A DNA stretch of 64,000 nt from Streptomyces sp. NRRL F-6676. GTDB lineage: Bacteria > Actinomycetota > Actinomycetes > Streptomycetales > Streptomycetaceae. The stretch lies in NCBI RefSeq assembly GCF_000725625.1, contig NZ_JOHS01000047.1, positions 8,684 through 72,683 of the forward strand. Reading direction: 5' to 3'. The translations under genes were made by a program, and so were the position numbers. Position 1 is the stretch's first letter. The number at the start of each line of letters is the position of its first letter. Below are positions 35,049 through 44,046 of this stretch, one piece after another. The notes beneath the pieces were generated by a model, which worked only from the letters and a program-made list of their open reading frames with translations, was not told where the DNA came from and ran no database searches.

Positions 35049-36305
35049 TCAGGCCCCTTCCTCCCCCTGCGGCCCGGCCGCCGCCCGCCGGGCCGCCCAC
35101 ATCCGCCGCAGCCCCCGGGAGACCCCGCCCGGGGGACGACGGGTCCGGTGCCCGTGGACGCGGGGGTCGTCCGTGACGTCGTACCGCTTCACATAGGCGC
35201 CCAGGAACGCCTGTAGCGTGGCGATCGCCGGAATGGCGATCAGCGCGCCGACCGCACCGAGCAGCGCGGTGCCCGCGATGACCGACCCGAAGGCGACCGC
35301 GGGGTGGATGTCCACGGACCGCGCGGTCAGCTTCGGTTGCAGCATGTAGTTCTCGAACTGCTGGTACACCACGACGAAGACCAGCACCCACAGCGCGTAC
35401 CAGGGGTCGACGGTGAACGCGATCAGCATGGGCAGGGCACCCGCGAGGTAGGTGCCGATCGTCGGGATGAACTGCGAGACGAGCCCGACCCAGACGGCGA
35501 GCACGGGCGCGTAGGGGATCTCCAGCACTTGCAGCAGTACGTAGTGGGCGGCGCCCGAGATCAGTGCCATGAGGCCACGCGAGTACAAATAGCCACCGGT
35601 CTTGTCGACGGCTATCTCCCAGGCGCGCAGCACCTCCGCCTGCCGGGCGGGCGGCAGCACGGAACACAGGCCGCGCCGCAGCCGGGGGCCGTCGGCCGCG
35701 AAGTAGAACGAGAACAAAGTGATCGTCAGCATCCTGAAGAGGCCGCCCAGGACCTGCGCGGAGACGTCCAGCACGCCCGTGGCGCTGTTCTGCACGTACT
35801 TCCGCAGCCAGTCGGAGTGCACCAGGTTGTTCTGGACGTCGACCCTTCTCAGTTCGGTGTGGAACGTGGTGTTGATCCACTGGATGAGCGAGTCCAGGTA
35901 CTCCGGGAAGCCCTCGATCATCTTGACGATCTGCCCGGCCAGCATCGACCCCAGCAGGGTGATGAAGCCCGCGGTCAGGAGCATCAGACACAGGAAGACC
36001 AGGAAGGTGGCCAGCCCCCGGCGCAGACCGTGCCCGGCCATCCAGCTCACCGCGGGCTCTATGGCCAGCGCGAGGAAGAACGCGATCAGAATGTTGATCA
36101 GCAGCCCCGTGAGCTGGTGGAAGGCCCAGCTGCCGAGCTGGAAGGCGGCGATCAGGGCGAGGGCCAGCACCATCGCGCGGGGCAGCCAGCGCGGCATGCG
36201 GGTACTGCGCCCGGGCACGCCCTCGGGCGGCGGGCCGGGCGGCCGGGGCGCGTCGGCCGGCGCCGGGTGCGGGGGGACCTGCGCGGTCTCGTCAGTCGGG
36301 GCCAC
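35049..36305 (-). CDS. AI-2E family transporter-like membrane protein
   Basis: About 418 residues from GTG 36305; an alternative GTG at 36371 would add 22. The N-terminus is Pro/Ala-rich and cytoplasmic. The AI-2E/PerM-type membrane domain begins at PRAMVLALALIAAFQLG, with paired N-terminal helices, a long extramembrane segment (KMIEGFPEYLDSLIQWINTT-like) and the C-terminal helices LAVWVGLVSQFIPTIGTYL, WVLVFVVVYQQFENYMLQP and AVGALIAIPAIATL. The QQFEN and P-x-IG motifs are typical of the family. The substrate is unknown; the family name comes from E. coli TqsA and should not be read as AI-2 transport here. Confidence 0.88.
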   Translation of the reverse strand: MAPTDETAQVPPHPAPADAPRPPGPPPEGVPGRSTRMPRWLPRAMVLALALIAAFQLGSWAFHQLTGLLINILIAFFLALAIEPAVSWMAGHGLRRGLATFLVFLCLMLLTAGFITLLGSMLAGQIVKMIEGFPEYLDSLIQWINTTFHTELRRVDVQNNLVHSDWLRKYVQNSATGVLDVSAQVLGGLFRMLTITLFSFYFAADGPRLRRGLCSVLPPARQAEVLRAWEIAVDKTGGYLYSRGLMALISGAAHYVLLQVLEIPYAPVLAVWVGLVSQFIPTIGTYLAGALPMLIAFTVDPWYALWVLVFVVVYQQFENYMLQPKLTARSVDIHPAVAFGSVIAGTALLGAVGALIAIPAIATLQAFLGAYVKRYDVTDDPRVHGHRTRRPPGGVSRGLRRMWAARRAAAGPQGEEGA

Positions 36306-36422
36306 GGCGCAAGTGTCGCCCACGCCACCGACAACCCGACCGCCGCCCACCACTGTCGTGACCCGCGACACACCTCAAGGGCAGCGGGAAGGGCGCGAAC
36401 CGTCGCTTTCCGCCCCCGGCGG

Positions 36423-36617
36423 TCAGCGCCTCTCCTGCGGGACGTCCATGGCCGTGCACACCACTCGCCACACGTCCTTGGCGTCCCAGCCGGCGTCCAG
36501 CGCCTCGTGGACCGTGCGGCCGCCGAGCTCCGTCATCACGTGGTCGCGCGCGAAGGTGTCGGCGTACCCCGTACCGAAGTGCTCGGACATCCGCTGCCAG
36601 AAAACCGTCAACCGCAT
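36423..36617 (-). CDS. DUF3046 small protein
   Basis: A 64-residue actinobacterial protein (MRLTVFWQRMSEHFG) with the DUF3046 pattern: VFWxRM opening, GYADTFARDHVMTELGG, then AGWDAKDVWRVVC. It is predicted to be all-helical and cytoplasmic. It is conserved in the recA-recX neighbourhood of many actinobacteria, but no function is known. Start ATG 36617. Confidence 0.9.
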   Translation of the reverse strand: MRLTVFWQRMSEHFGTGYADTFARDHVMTELGGRTVHEALDAGWDAKDVWRVVCTAMDVPQERR

Positions 36618-36652
36618 GCCTCAAGTATCCCGCTCCCGGGGCGCCGACCGGC

Positions 36653-36961
36653 TCAGCCCGTCATCACCCGCACCCCCGCCGTCACCACCACCGCGGCGGC
36701 CACCACGAGCAGGAAGGGGGCGCGCAGCACCAGGGCGACGGCCGCCGCGGCGAGCCCGGCCGCGCGGGCGTCCAGGACGAGCGCGCGGCCGTCGGCGAAC
36801 GTCTGCTGGGCCGTGAGGGCGGCCAGCAGGGCGACGGGCAGCAGAGCGGCCAGCCTCCGCACGACGGGCCGCTCCAGGACACCCTCGGGCACCAGCAGCC
36901 CGGCGAGCTTGACGGCGTAGGCGCCGACCGCGGTCGCCCCGATCGCCAGCCAGACGTTCAC
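36653..36961 (-). CDS. azlD: AzlD-type branched-chain amino acid exporter small subunit
   Basis: A 102-residue membrane protein (V-NVWLAIGATAVGAYAVKL) with four short hydrophobic segments typical of AzlD, the partner of AzlC in exporting branched-chain amino acids. GTG start 36961 overlaps the azlC stop by 4 bp, which fits translational coupling. Confidence 0.9.
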   Translation of the reverse strand: MNVWLAIGATAVGAYAVKLAGLLVPEGVLERPVVRRLAALLPVALLAALTAQQTFADGRALVLDARAAGLAAAAVALVLRAPFLLVVAAAVVVTAGVRVMTG

Positions 36962-37689
36962 CGCTCCTCCCCTCCGGGCTCCGCCGAGCCCCGCCGCCCC
37001 GCGAGGAAGAGCACCAGCGGGGCGGCCAGCGCAGCCGCCAGCACCGGCACACCGGCGGGCAGCACGGGCAGCAGCCCGAGCCCCAGCAGCACGGCGAGCC
37101 CGGCCACGACACGCTCGGTGGTGGTCCGCAGCATGGGGGCGAGCAGCGCGAGGAAGACGGCCGGACCGGCGGCGTCGAGCCCCCACGCGTCGGTGTCGCC
37201 GATGGCCTCCGCGCCCAGCGCGCCGAGCAGCGTGGTGATGTTCCACAGCACGTAGAGGGTGAGCCCGGTGACCGTGAACCCGATGCGGGCGGCCCGCCGG
37301 GAGGGCTGGGCGAGCGAGACGGCGGTCGTCTCGTCGATGACCCACTGCGCGGCGAACGGACGCGCCACGCGGGGGAGGGCCAGCAACTGCGACAGCCGCA
37401 GCCCGTAGAAGGCGTTGCGCACGCTCAGGAAGAACGCCCCGGCGGCCGCGGTGTACGGATTGCTCCCGGCCGCGAGCGCACCCACCAGAGCGAACTGGGA
37501 TGCCCCCGTGAACACCAGGAGGCTCAGTACGCAGGTCTGCGGGAGTGTCATCCCACTGCCGGCCGAGGTCACCCCGAAGGCGAACCCGGAGAGGCCGACG
37601 GCGACACCGACGCCCAGGGCGTCACGGACGACGGCGGCATCAGGTTTCCCCTGCGGCCCTCTGTCCACGAAAACTGTCTGTTCTGCCAC
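36958..37689 (-). CDS. azlC: AzlC-type branched-chain amino acid exporter large subunit
   Basis: A 243-residue membrane protein with the AzlC signature near the N-terminus (GVAVGLSGFAFGVTSAGSG, TCVLSLLVFTGASQFALVG) and SVRNAFYGLRLSQLL, AAQWVIDETTAVSL. It exports branched-chain amino acids or analogues together with AzlD. GTG start 37689 lies 10 bp after the stop of the AraC-type gene. The three genes form a regulator-exporter operon. Confidence 0.92.
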   Translation of the reverse strand: MAEQTVFVDRGPQGKPDAAVVRDALGVGVAVGLSGFAFGVTSAGSGMTLPQTCVLSLLVFTGASQFALVGALAAGSNPYTAAAGAFFLSVRNAFYGLRLSQLLALPRVARPFAAQWVIDETTAVSLAQPSRRAARIGFTVTGLTLYVLWNITTLLGALGAEAIGDTDAWGLDAAGPAVFLALLAPMLRTTTERVVAGLAVLLGLGLLPVLPAGVPVLAAALAAPLVLFLAGRRGSAEPGGEER

Positions 37690-37699
37690 CCCCGCGACG

Positions 37700-38551
37700 C
37701 TACGGACCGCCCACCCCGAAATCTTGTACGTTTTTGCGCTCCCGCCGGTACGCCCCCGGCGGCACCCCCACGATCCGGGTGAAGTGCCGGCCGAGATGCG
37801 CCTGATCGGTGAAGCCGACGGCGACGGCCACCTCGGCGGGCGCGCGACCGGCGTCCAGCAGCCGTCGTGCCGCCCGCACGCGCGCGTCGGTGAGCCAGGT
37901 GTGGGGCGGCATCCCGTAGGCGTCACGAAAGGCCCGCAGCAGCGCGAACGGGCCGGTGCCCAGCTCCGCGGCGAGCCTCTCCAGGGTCGGCGGCTCGGCC
38001 ATCCGCTCCTCGAGCACGGCACGCGCGCGTGCGGCCAGCCGCGCACCCGCCGTCCGCACGGACCGCTGCGGCAGCGCCCCGCCGTTGAGCCGCAGCAACC
38101 GCGTCACCACGACCCGCAACAGCGTGTCGGCGGCCAGCGCGTTGCCCTCGTCGACCGCCCGCAGCACCTGGTGCACGAGTCCGGCCGCGTACGGATCATC
38201 CACAACAGGCCTCACGAACCCCGGACTGCCGCGCAGCGCGGTGGTTTCCTCCGCGATCCGGGCCACGAGCCCCGCCGGCGGATAGACGGCCCCGTACCGC
38301 CATCCCTCAGGAACCCCCGCACGACCTGTATGCGGAGTATCGGGATTGACCAGCGCGAGGGCACCGGCCCCCACGTACTGGTCGGCACCGCCATGGTGGA
38401 ACACCTCGACACCATCGACGACGGCCGCGATGACGAACTGCTCATGCGTGTGCCGCACGAACCGCTTCTCGACGTAACGGGCACGCAGCAGATCGACCCC
38501 CGGCAACTCCTCGTACCGCCAGTGCCGCGCCCGCTCCTCACCACCCGCCAT
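37700..38551 (-). CDS. AraC-family transcriptional regulator of azlCD
   Basis: A 283-residue regulator: an N-terminal AraC-type cupin (HTHEQFVIAAVVDGVEVFHHGG, ALALVNPDTPHTG) and a C-terminal pair of helix-turn-helix motifs (TLERLAAELGTGPFALLRAF and AEVAVAVGFTDQAHLGRHF, ending in GVPPGAYRR). ATG 38551 begins MAGGEERARHWRYEEL. It precedes azlCD in the same transcript, so the likely ligand is an amino acid or analogue that needs export. Confidence 0.92.
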   Translation of the reverse strand: MAGGEERARHWRYEELPGVDLLRARYVEKRFVRHTHEQFVIAAVVDGVEVFHHGGADQYVGAGALALVNPDTPHTGRAGVPEGWRYGAVYPPAGLVARIAEETTALRGSPGFVRPVVDDPYAAGLVHQVLRAVDEGNALAADTLLRVVVTRLLRLNGGALPQRSVRTAGARLAARARAVLEERMAEPPTLERLAAELGTGPFALLRAFRDAYGMPPHTWLTDARVRAARRLLDAGRAPAEVAVAVGFTDQAHLGRHFTRIVGVPPGAYRRERKNVQDFGVGGP

Positions 38552-38849
38552 GCCCCCATTGTCGACGCAGCGGCAGCCACGCGCGCACCCCCACGGCGGG
38601 CAGGCCGCCCAGGCACGGGAGGGGACGGGGCGGTGGTGCCCGCCCGCGGCGTCCGGCGCGTCGGCACCGGCTCCCTCGTCCTCGTACCGCCCCGCACCGG
38701 GCCGAGGACGCGTATCTCCGCCGCGGCCCCGGCCCCGTACGCACAGCGGGCGCACACCAACTGCCTGAAGCAACCGCAACCACCGACAGACGACGCACCC
38801 GCGAACCACCGAACCCGCCGCCGACGGCCGAACCCGCAGGTCATCCCCA
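38552..38849. other. Divergent gap between the AraC-type gene and lhr
   Basis: Together with the lhr promoter motif this forms a 327-bp divergent gap. It must hold the promoter of the AraC-azlCD operon near its left end. I found no gene or repeat in it. Confidence 0.4.
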
Positions 38850-38872
38850 TTGTCAGTGGGGCAGGGCACCAT
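38850..38872 (+). promoter_or_regulatory. PafBC-type damage promoter motif, lhr (leaderless)
   Basis: TTGTCAGTG at 38850-38858, 8 bp GGGCAGGG, then CACCAT at 38867-38872. The first block is an exact match to the damage-promoter consensus; the -10 keeps the A at position 2 and the final T but lacks the first T. The predicted start is at 38879, exactly the A of the lhr ATG, so the mRNA would be leaderless. Confidence 0.65.
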
Positions 38873-38878
38873 GGACCC

Positions 38879-41800
38879 ATGGCCAGCTCCACCCACCGAG
38901 CCCTAGCCGGCTTCTCGCCCGCGACCCGCGCCTGGTTCACGGGGGCGTTCTCCGCCCCCACCACGGCCCAGGCCGGCGCCTGGCACGCCCTCGCCCAGGG
39001 CTCGGACGTCCTCGTCGTCGCGCCCACCGGCTCCGGCAAGACCCTGGCCGCCTTCCTCGCCGCACTCGACCAGCTCGCCTCCGCCCCGCCCCCCGCCGAC
39101 CGGCGCAAGCGCTGCCGGGTCCTGTACGTCTCCCCGCTCAAGGCCCTCGCGGTCGACGTCGAACGCAACCTCCGCAGCCCCCTCACCGGCATCCGCCACG
39201 AGGCGCTCCGGCTCGGCCTGCCCGAGCCGGAGGTCAAGGTCGGCATCCGCTCCGGCGACACCCCCGCCGCCGAGCGCCGCTCCCTGGCCACCCGCCCGCC
39301 GGACATCCTGATCACCACCCCCGAGTCCCTGTTCCTGATGCTCACCTCCGCCACGCGGGACGCGCTGACCGGCGTGGAGACGGTGATCCTGGACGAGGTG
39401 CACGCGGTCGCCGGCACCAAGCGCGGCGCGCACCTCGCGCTGTCCCTGGAGCGGCTGAACGAACTGCTGCCGCGCCCCGCCCGCCGCATCGGCCTGTCGG
39501 CCACCGTCCGCCCGGTGGACGAGGTCGCCCGCTTCCTGTCCCCGCACCGCAAGGTGGAGATCGTCCAGCCGGAGTCCGGCAAGGAATTCGACCTCTCCGT
39601 CGTCGTCCCCGTGGAGGACCTGGGCGAACTCGGCGGCTCCCCCGTCTCCGACGGACCAGGCGGCGCAGGCGACGGAGGGGCCGCCGGCGGCGCCGAGCGC
39701 CCCTCCATCTGGCCGCACGTGGAGGAGCGCATCACCGACCTGGTGCAGGCGCACCGCTCGACGATCGTCTTCGCCAACTCCCGCCGCCTCGCCGAACGCC
39801 TGTGCAACCGGCTCAACGAGATCGCCTACGAGCGGGCCACGGGCGAGCCCCTGGAGGAGCACCACTCCCCCGCCGAGCTGATGGGCGGTTCCGGCGCCGC
39901 CCAGGGGGCGCCCCCGGTCCTCGCGCGCGCCCACCACGGCTCGGTCTCCAAGGAGCAGCGCGCCCTGGTGGAGGAGGACCTCAAGGCGGGCCGGCTGCCC
40001 GCGGTGGTGGCCACCTCCAGCCTGGAACTCGGCATCGACATGGGTGCGGTGGACCTCGTGATCCAGGTGGAGTCGCCGCCGTCGGTGGCGTCCGGGCTAC
40101 AGCGGGTGGGCCGCGCGGGCCACCAGGTGGGGGCGGTCTCCACGGGCGTGGTCTTCCCCAAGTACCGGGGCGATCTGGTGCAGGCCGCGGTGGTCACCGA
40201 GCGGATGCGCACGGGCTCCATCGAGTCGCTGCGGATCCCGGCCAACCCGCTGGACGTACTCGCGCAGCAGCTCGTCGCCATGGTGGCGCTGGACACCTGG
40301 CAGGTCGACGACCTGCTGGCCATGGTCCGCCGCGCGGCCCCCTTCGCCGCGCTGCCGGAGTCGGCGTTCACGGCGGTCCTGGACATGCTCGCGGGCCGTT
40401 ATCCGTCGGACGCGTTCGCGGAGCTGCGCCCGCGCGTGGTGTGGGACCGCGTGGCGGGCACGGTCACCGGCCGCCCCGGTGCCCAGCGGCTGGCCGTCAC
40501 CTCCGGGGGCACGATCCCGGACCGCGGGCTCTTCGGGGTCTTCCTGGCCGGCGCCGATCCGAAGAAGGGCGGCGGCCGGGTCGGCGAGCTCGACGAGGAG
40601 ATGGTGTACGAGTCCCGCATCGGGGACGTGTTCACGCTCGGCACCAGTTCCTGGCGGATCGAGGACATCACGCGCGACCGGGTCCTGGTCTCCCCCGCTC
40701 CCGGCGTCCCGGGCCGGCTGCCGTTCTGGAAGGGCGACCAACTGGGCCGTCCCCTGGAACTGGGCCGCGCGCTGGGCGCCTTCCTGCGCGAGGTGGGCGC
40801 GCTGTCCGAGGAGGACGCCCGGCTGCGGCTGCTGTCGGCGGGGCTGGACGCCTGGGCGGCGGACAACGTGCTCGCCTACCTCGCCGAGCAGCGCGAGGCC
40901 TGCGGCCACGTCCCGGACGACCGCACGATCGTCGTGGAGCGGTTCCGCGACGAACTGGGCGACTGGCGGGTCGTGGTGCACTCCCCGTTCGGCGCGCAGG
41001 TCCACGCCCCCTGGGCGCTCGCGCTGGGCGCTCGGCTGTCCGAGCGGTACGGCATGGACGCCCAGGTCATGCACGCCGACGACGGCATCGTGCTGCGCCT
41101 TCCCGACGCCGACCTGATGGGCCTCGACCTGCTCGACCAGGAACCGTCCGCGCCGGGCACGGCCTACGACGCCGAGCAGGCCCCCGTCGGCGCGTCGGAC
41201 GTCCTGTTCGACAAGGGCGAGGTGGACCAGGTCGTCACCGACCAGGTCGGCGGCTCGGCCCTGTTCGCCTCCCGCTTCCGCGAGTGCGCCGCCCGCGCGC
41301 TGCTGCTGCCGCGCCGCAGCCCCGGCCGGCGCACCCCGCTGTGGCAGCAGCGTCAGCGCGCGGCGCAGCTGCTCCAGGTGGCGAGCGAGTTCGGATCGTT
41401 CCCGATCGTCCTGGAAGCCGTCCGCGAATGCCTCCAGGACGTCTTCGACGTCCCCGGGCTCACCGAACTCATGGGCGACATCGAGTCCCGCAAGGTGCGT
41501 CTGGTGGAGGTGACCACCCCGGAGCCCTCCCCCTTCGCCCGCTCCCTGCTGTTCGGCTACGTGGCGCAGTTCCTGTACGAGGGGGACTCGCCGCTCGCCG
41601 AGCGCCGCGCCGCCGCGCTGTCGCTGGACTCGCGGCTGCTGGCCGAGCTGCTCGGCCAGGCGGAGCTGCGCGAACTGCTCGACGCGGAGGTGCTCACCGA
41701 GCTGGAGCGGGAACTCCAGTGGCTCACCGAGGACCGCCGGATCAAGGACGTCGAGGGCGTCGCCGACGTACTGCGGCTGCTGGGCCCGCTCACCGACGCG

Positions 41801-43789
41801 GAACTCGCCGAGCGCGGCGCCGCCCCCGGGTGGGCGCCCGAGCTGGCCGCGTCCCGGCGGGCCATCCGGGTGCGTATCGGCGGCGCCGAGCACTGGGCGG
41901 CGGTGGAGGACGCGGGCCGGCTGCGCGACGCGCTCGGCACCGCGCTGCCCGTGGGCGTGCCGGAGGCGTTCACCGAGCCGGTGAAGGACCCCCTGGGCGA
42001 TCTCCTCGCCCGCTACGCCCGCAGCCACGGCCCGTTCACCTCGGCCGCGGCCGCCGCCCGCTTCGGACTGGGCACCGCCGTCACCGAGGGTGCGCTGCAA
42101 CGGCTCGCGGCGAGCGGCCGGGCGGTGCAGGGCGAGTTCCATCCGGCGGGCATCGGCCAGGAGTGGTGCGACGCGACGGTGCTGCGCCGGCTGCGGCGCC
42201 GCTCGCTCGCCGCGCTGCGGCACGAACTGGAGCCGGTGCCGCCCGCCGCCCTGGCCCAGTTCCTCCCCCAGTGGCAGCACGTGGGCGGCGGGCACGGTCT
42301 GCGCGGCATCGACGGACTCGTGCGCACGATCGAGCAGTTGCAGGGCGCCTCCGTACCGGCGTCCGCCCTGGAGAAGCTCGTCCTGCCGTCCCGCGTGACC
42401 GGCTACGCGCCCGCGCTGCTGGACGAACTCACCGCCGCCGGGGAGGTGGTGTGGGCCGGTGCGGGCGCCCTGCCCGGCAAGGACGGCTGGGTCTCCCTCT
42501 ACCTGGCCGACGCCGCCCCCCTGTTGCTGCCCCCGCCGCACCCCCTGGAACTGTCCGCGCTGCACCAGTCCGTGCTGGACGCGCTCTCCGGGGGCTACGG
42601 CCTGTTCTTCCGTCAGATCGCCGACCAGGTCCGCGCCACCACCCACCCCGAGGCCACCGACCCGCAACTGGCCGACGCGGTCTGGGACCTGGCCTGGTCG
42701 GGGCGGCTCACCAATGACACGCTGGCCCCGATGCGCGCCCTCCTCGGCTCGGGGCGCACCGCGGGCTCCACGGCCCACCGCGCCAAACGCTCCGTCCCGC
42801 GCGGGCGGTACGGCTCCCTGACGGCCGCCGCGCGCCCCCAGTCCCGTACGGGCCCGCCGACGGTGGCGGGCCGCTGGTCCCTGCTGCCGGCCCGGGAGGC
42901 GGACCCGACCGTGCGCGCCCACGCGCTCGCCCGCACCCTGCTGGACCGCCACGGGGTGGTGACCCGGGGCGCGGTGGCCGCGGAGGGCGTCGAGGGCGGC
43001 TTCTCCGCGGTGTACCGCGTCCTGTCCGCGTTCGAGGACAGCGGCCAGGCCCGCCGCGGCTATGTGGTCGAGGGGCTGGGCGCGGCGCAGTTCGCGATGG
43101 ACGGCGCGGTGGACCGGCTGCGCGCGGTCTCCACCGCCCGTGAACGGGGTGGTACACCGCCGGCCCCGGTGGGGGTGGCGACCGGCTCCGTCGCCGGGGA
43201 GGGTTTCCTCGACGCGTTCGACACGCCGTACGACGGTGACGGTGACGGCGACGGGAGCGGCCAGGGCGGTGCGTACGATCCCTGGTCCGCGCCCGGCTAC
43301 GGTGGCCCGCGCTCCGGCGCGGGGGGTGGAGGTCCGGTGCGGCCCGGTCCGCCGGCCTTCCCGCCCGGTCACGGCCGCCCCGGCCGGACCACGGGCCCGG
43401 CGCGCGCGGTCGTCTTGGCCGCCGCGGATCCGGCGAACGCCTTCGGGGCGGCACTGTCCTGGCCCGAACCGCCGGAGGGGGCGGGGCACAAGCCGGGGCG
43501 GAAGGCGGGGGCGCTGGTCGTTCTGGTGGACGGTGAGCTGACGCTGTACATGGAGCGCGGCGGGAAGACGCTCCTCGCCTGGCCCGGTGCGGCGGACACC
43601 GCGCCCGGAGACGATCCCCGGCTGCCCGCCGCCGCGGAGGCGCTGGCCGCCTCCGCCCGTGCCGGCGCCCTGGGCACCCTCACCGTCGAACGCATCAACG
43701 GGGTTCCCGCGCTGACGTCGCCCTGGGGCGCCCTCCTGGAAACCGCGGGCTTCGTAGCCACCCCCCGGGGCCTCCGCATACGGGCGTGA
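38879..43789 (+). CDS. lhr: Large Lhr-type ATP-dependent DNA helicase
   Basis: A 1636-residue superfamily 2 helicase of the Lhr group, a 3'-5' translocase that favours RNA:DNA hybrids and is damage-induced in mycobacteria. Motor motifs: Walker A APTGSGKTLAAF near residue 43, TTPESLFLML, DEVHAV (II), LSATVRP (III), ATSSLELGIDMG and GRAGHQVGAV (VI). A winged-helix and the Lhr-core region follow, then the long C-terminal extension of the full-length Lhr form. Near residue 1450 is a linker of Gly/Asp/Pro (DGDGDGDGSGQGG). ATG 38879 is chosen because the conserved motor begins right after it; the open frame upstream has no similarity. The nei gene follows 257 bp later. Confidence 0.95.
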   Translation: MASSTHRALAGFSPATRAWFTGAFSAPTTAQAGAWHALAQGSDVLVVAPTGSGKTLAAFLAALDQLASAPPPADRRKRCRVLYVSPLKALAVDVERNLRSPLTGIRHEALRLGLPEPEVKVGIRSGDTPAAERRSLATRPPDILITTPESLFLMLTSATRDALTGVETVILDEVHAVAGTKRGAHLALSLERLNELLPRPARRIGLSATVRPVDEVARFLSPHRKVEIVQPESGKEFDLSVVVPVEDLGELGGSPVSDGPGGAGDGGAAGGAERPSIWPHVEERITDLVQAHRSTIVFANSRRLAERLCNRLNEIAYERATGEPLEEHHSPAELMGGSGAAQGAPPVLARAHHGSVSKEQRALVEEDLKAGRLPAVVATSSLELGIDMGAVDLVIQVESPPSVASGLQRVGRAGHQVGAVSTGVVFPKYRGDLVQAAVVTERMRTGSIESLRIPANPLDVLAQQLVAMVALDTWQVDDLLAMVRRAAPFAALPESAFTAVLDMLAGRYPSDAFAELRPRVVWDRVAGTVTGRPGAQRLAVTSGGTIPDRGLFGVFLAGADPKKGGGRVGELDEEMVYESRIGDVFTLGTSSWRIEDITRDRVLVSPAPGVPGRLPFWKGDQLGRPLELGRALGAFLREVGALSEEDARLRLLSAGLDAWAADNVLAYLAEQREACGHVPDDRTIVVERFRDELGDWRVVVHSPFGAQVHAPWALALGARLSERYGMDAQVMHADDGIVLRLPDADLMGLDLLDQEPSAPGTAYDAEQAPVGASDVLFDKGEVDQVVTDQVGGSALFASRFRECAARALLLPRRSPGRRTPLWQQRQRAAQLLQVASEFGSFPIVLEAVRECLQDVFDVPGLTELMGDIESRKVRLVEVTTPEPSPFARSLLFGYVAQFLYEGDSPLAERRAAALSLDSRLLAELLGQAELRELLDAEVLTELERELQWLTEDRRIKDVEGVADVLRLLGPLTDAELAERGAAPGWAPELAASRRAIRVRIGGAEHWAAVEDAGRLRDALGTALPVGVPEAFTEPVKDPLGDLLARYARSHGPFTSAAAAARFGLGTAVTEGALQRLAASGRAVQGEFHPAGIGQEWCDATVLRRLRRRSLAALRHELEPVPPAALAQFLPQWQHVGGGHGLRGIDGLVRTIEQLQGASVPASALEKLVLPSRVTGYAPALLDELTAAGEVVWAGAGALPGKDGWVSLYLADAAPLLLPPPHPLELSALHQSVLDALSGGYGLFFRQIADQVRATTHPEATDPQLADAVWDLAWSGRLTNDTLAPMRALLGSGRTAGSTAHRAKRSVPRGRYGSLTAAARPQSRTGPPTVAGRWSLLPAREADPTVRAHALARTLLDRHGVVTRGAVAAEGVEGGFSAVYRVLSAFEDSGQARRGYVVEGLGAAQFAMDGAVDRLRAVSTARERGGTPPAPVGVATGSVAGEGFLDAFDTPYDGDGDGDGSGQGGAYDPWSAPGYGGPRSGAGGGGPVRPGPPAFPPGHGRPGRTTGPARAVVLAAADPANAFGAALSWPEPPEGAGHKPGRKAGALVVLVDGELTLYMERGGKTLLAWPGAADTAPGDDPRLPAAAEALAASARAGALGTLTVERINGVPALTSPWGALLETAGFVATPRGLRIRA

Positions 43790-44046
43790 CCGCGGGTGTT
43801 CTCGCCCCCGCCGCCCCTACCCTGCCCGTCCCCGGGGGCAAGCCCCCGGACCCCCAAAAGATGCGCAGTTCCCCGCGCCCCTGTCAGGGGCGCGGGGCTG
43901 CGTCAACATGCGGCTCCGCCGCGGGCGCACAACCGGGCGAAGCCCCGTGCCGAGGTCCAAGGGGTGGAGCCCCCCGAGGAACGGGACGGGTAGGGGCGAC
44001 GGGGGCGGAAAACCCCGGGCGAACCCCGCCGTGTCACCCTGGAGCC
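43790..44046. repeat. Two inverted dispersed G/C elements between lhr and nei
   Basis: At 43795 reads gtgttctcgcccccgccgcc, then a gggggcaagccccc dyad, then gttccccgcgcccctg and its complement caggggcgcgggg (43873-43897). At 43981-44012 the first module returns inverted. The arrangement makes a large imperfect inverted repeat that could end lhr transcription. No gene seen. Confidence 0.6.

Noticed and set aside
35049-36305. Quorum-sensing AI-2 transporter
   Set aside because: The family name is historical; no luxS or lsr genes are nearby, so no signal role is claimed.
44018-44046. A PafBC-type promoter for nei
   Set aside because: The region reads gccgtgtcaccctgg and lacks both the TTGTC block and a TANNNT at the right spacing.
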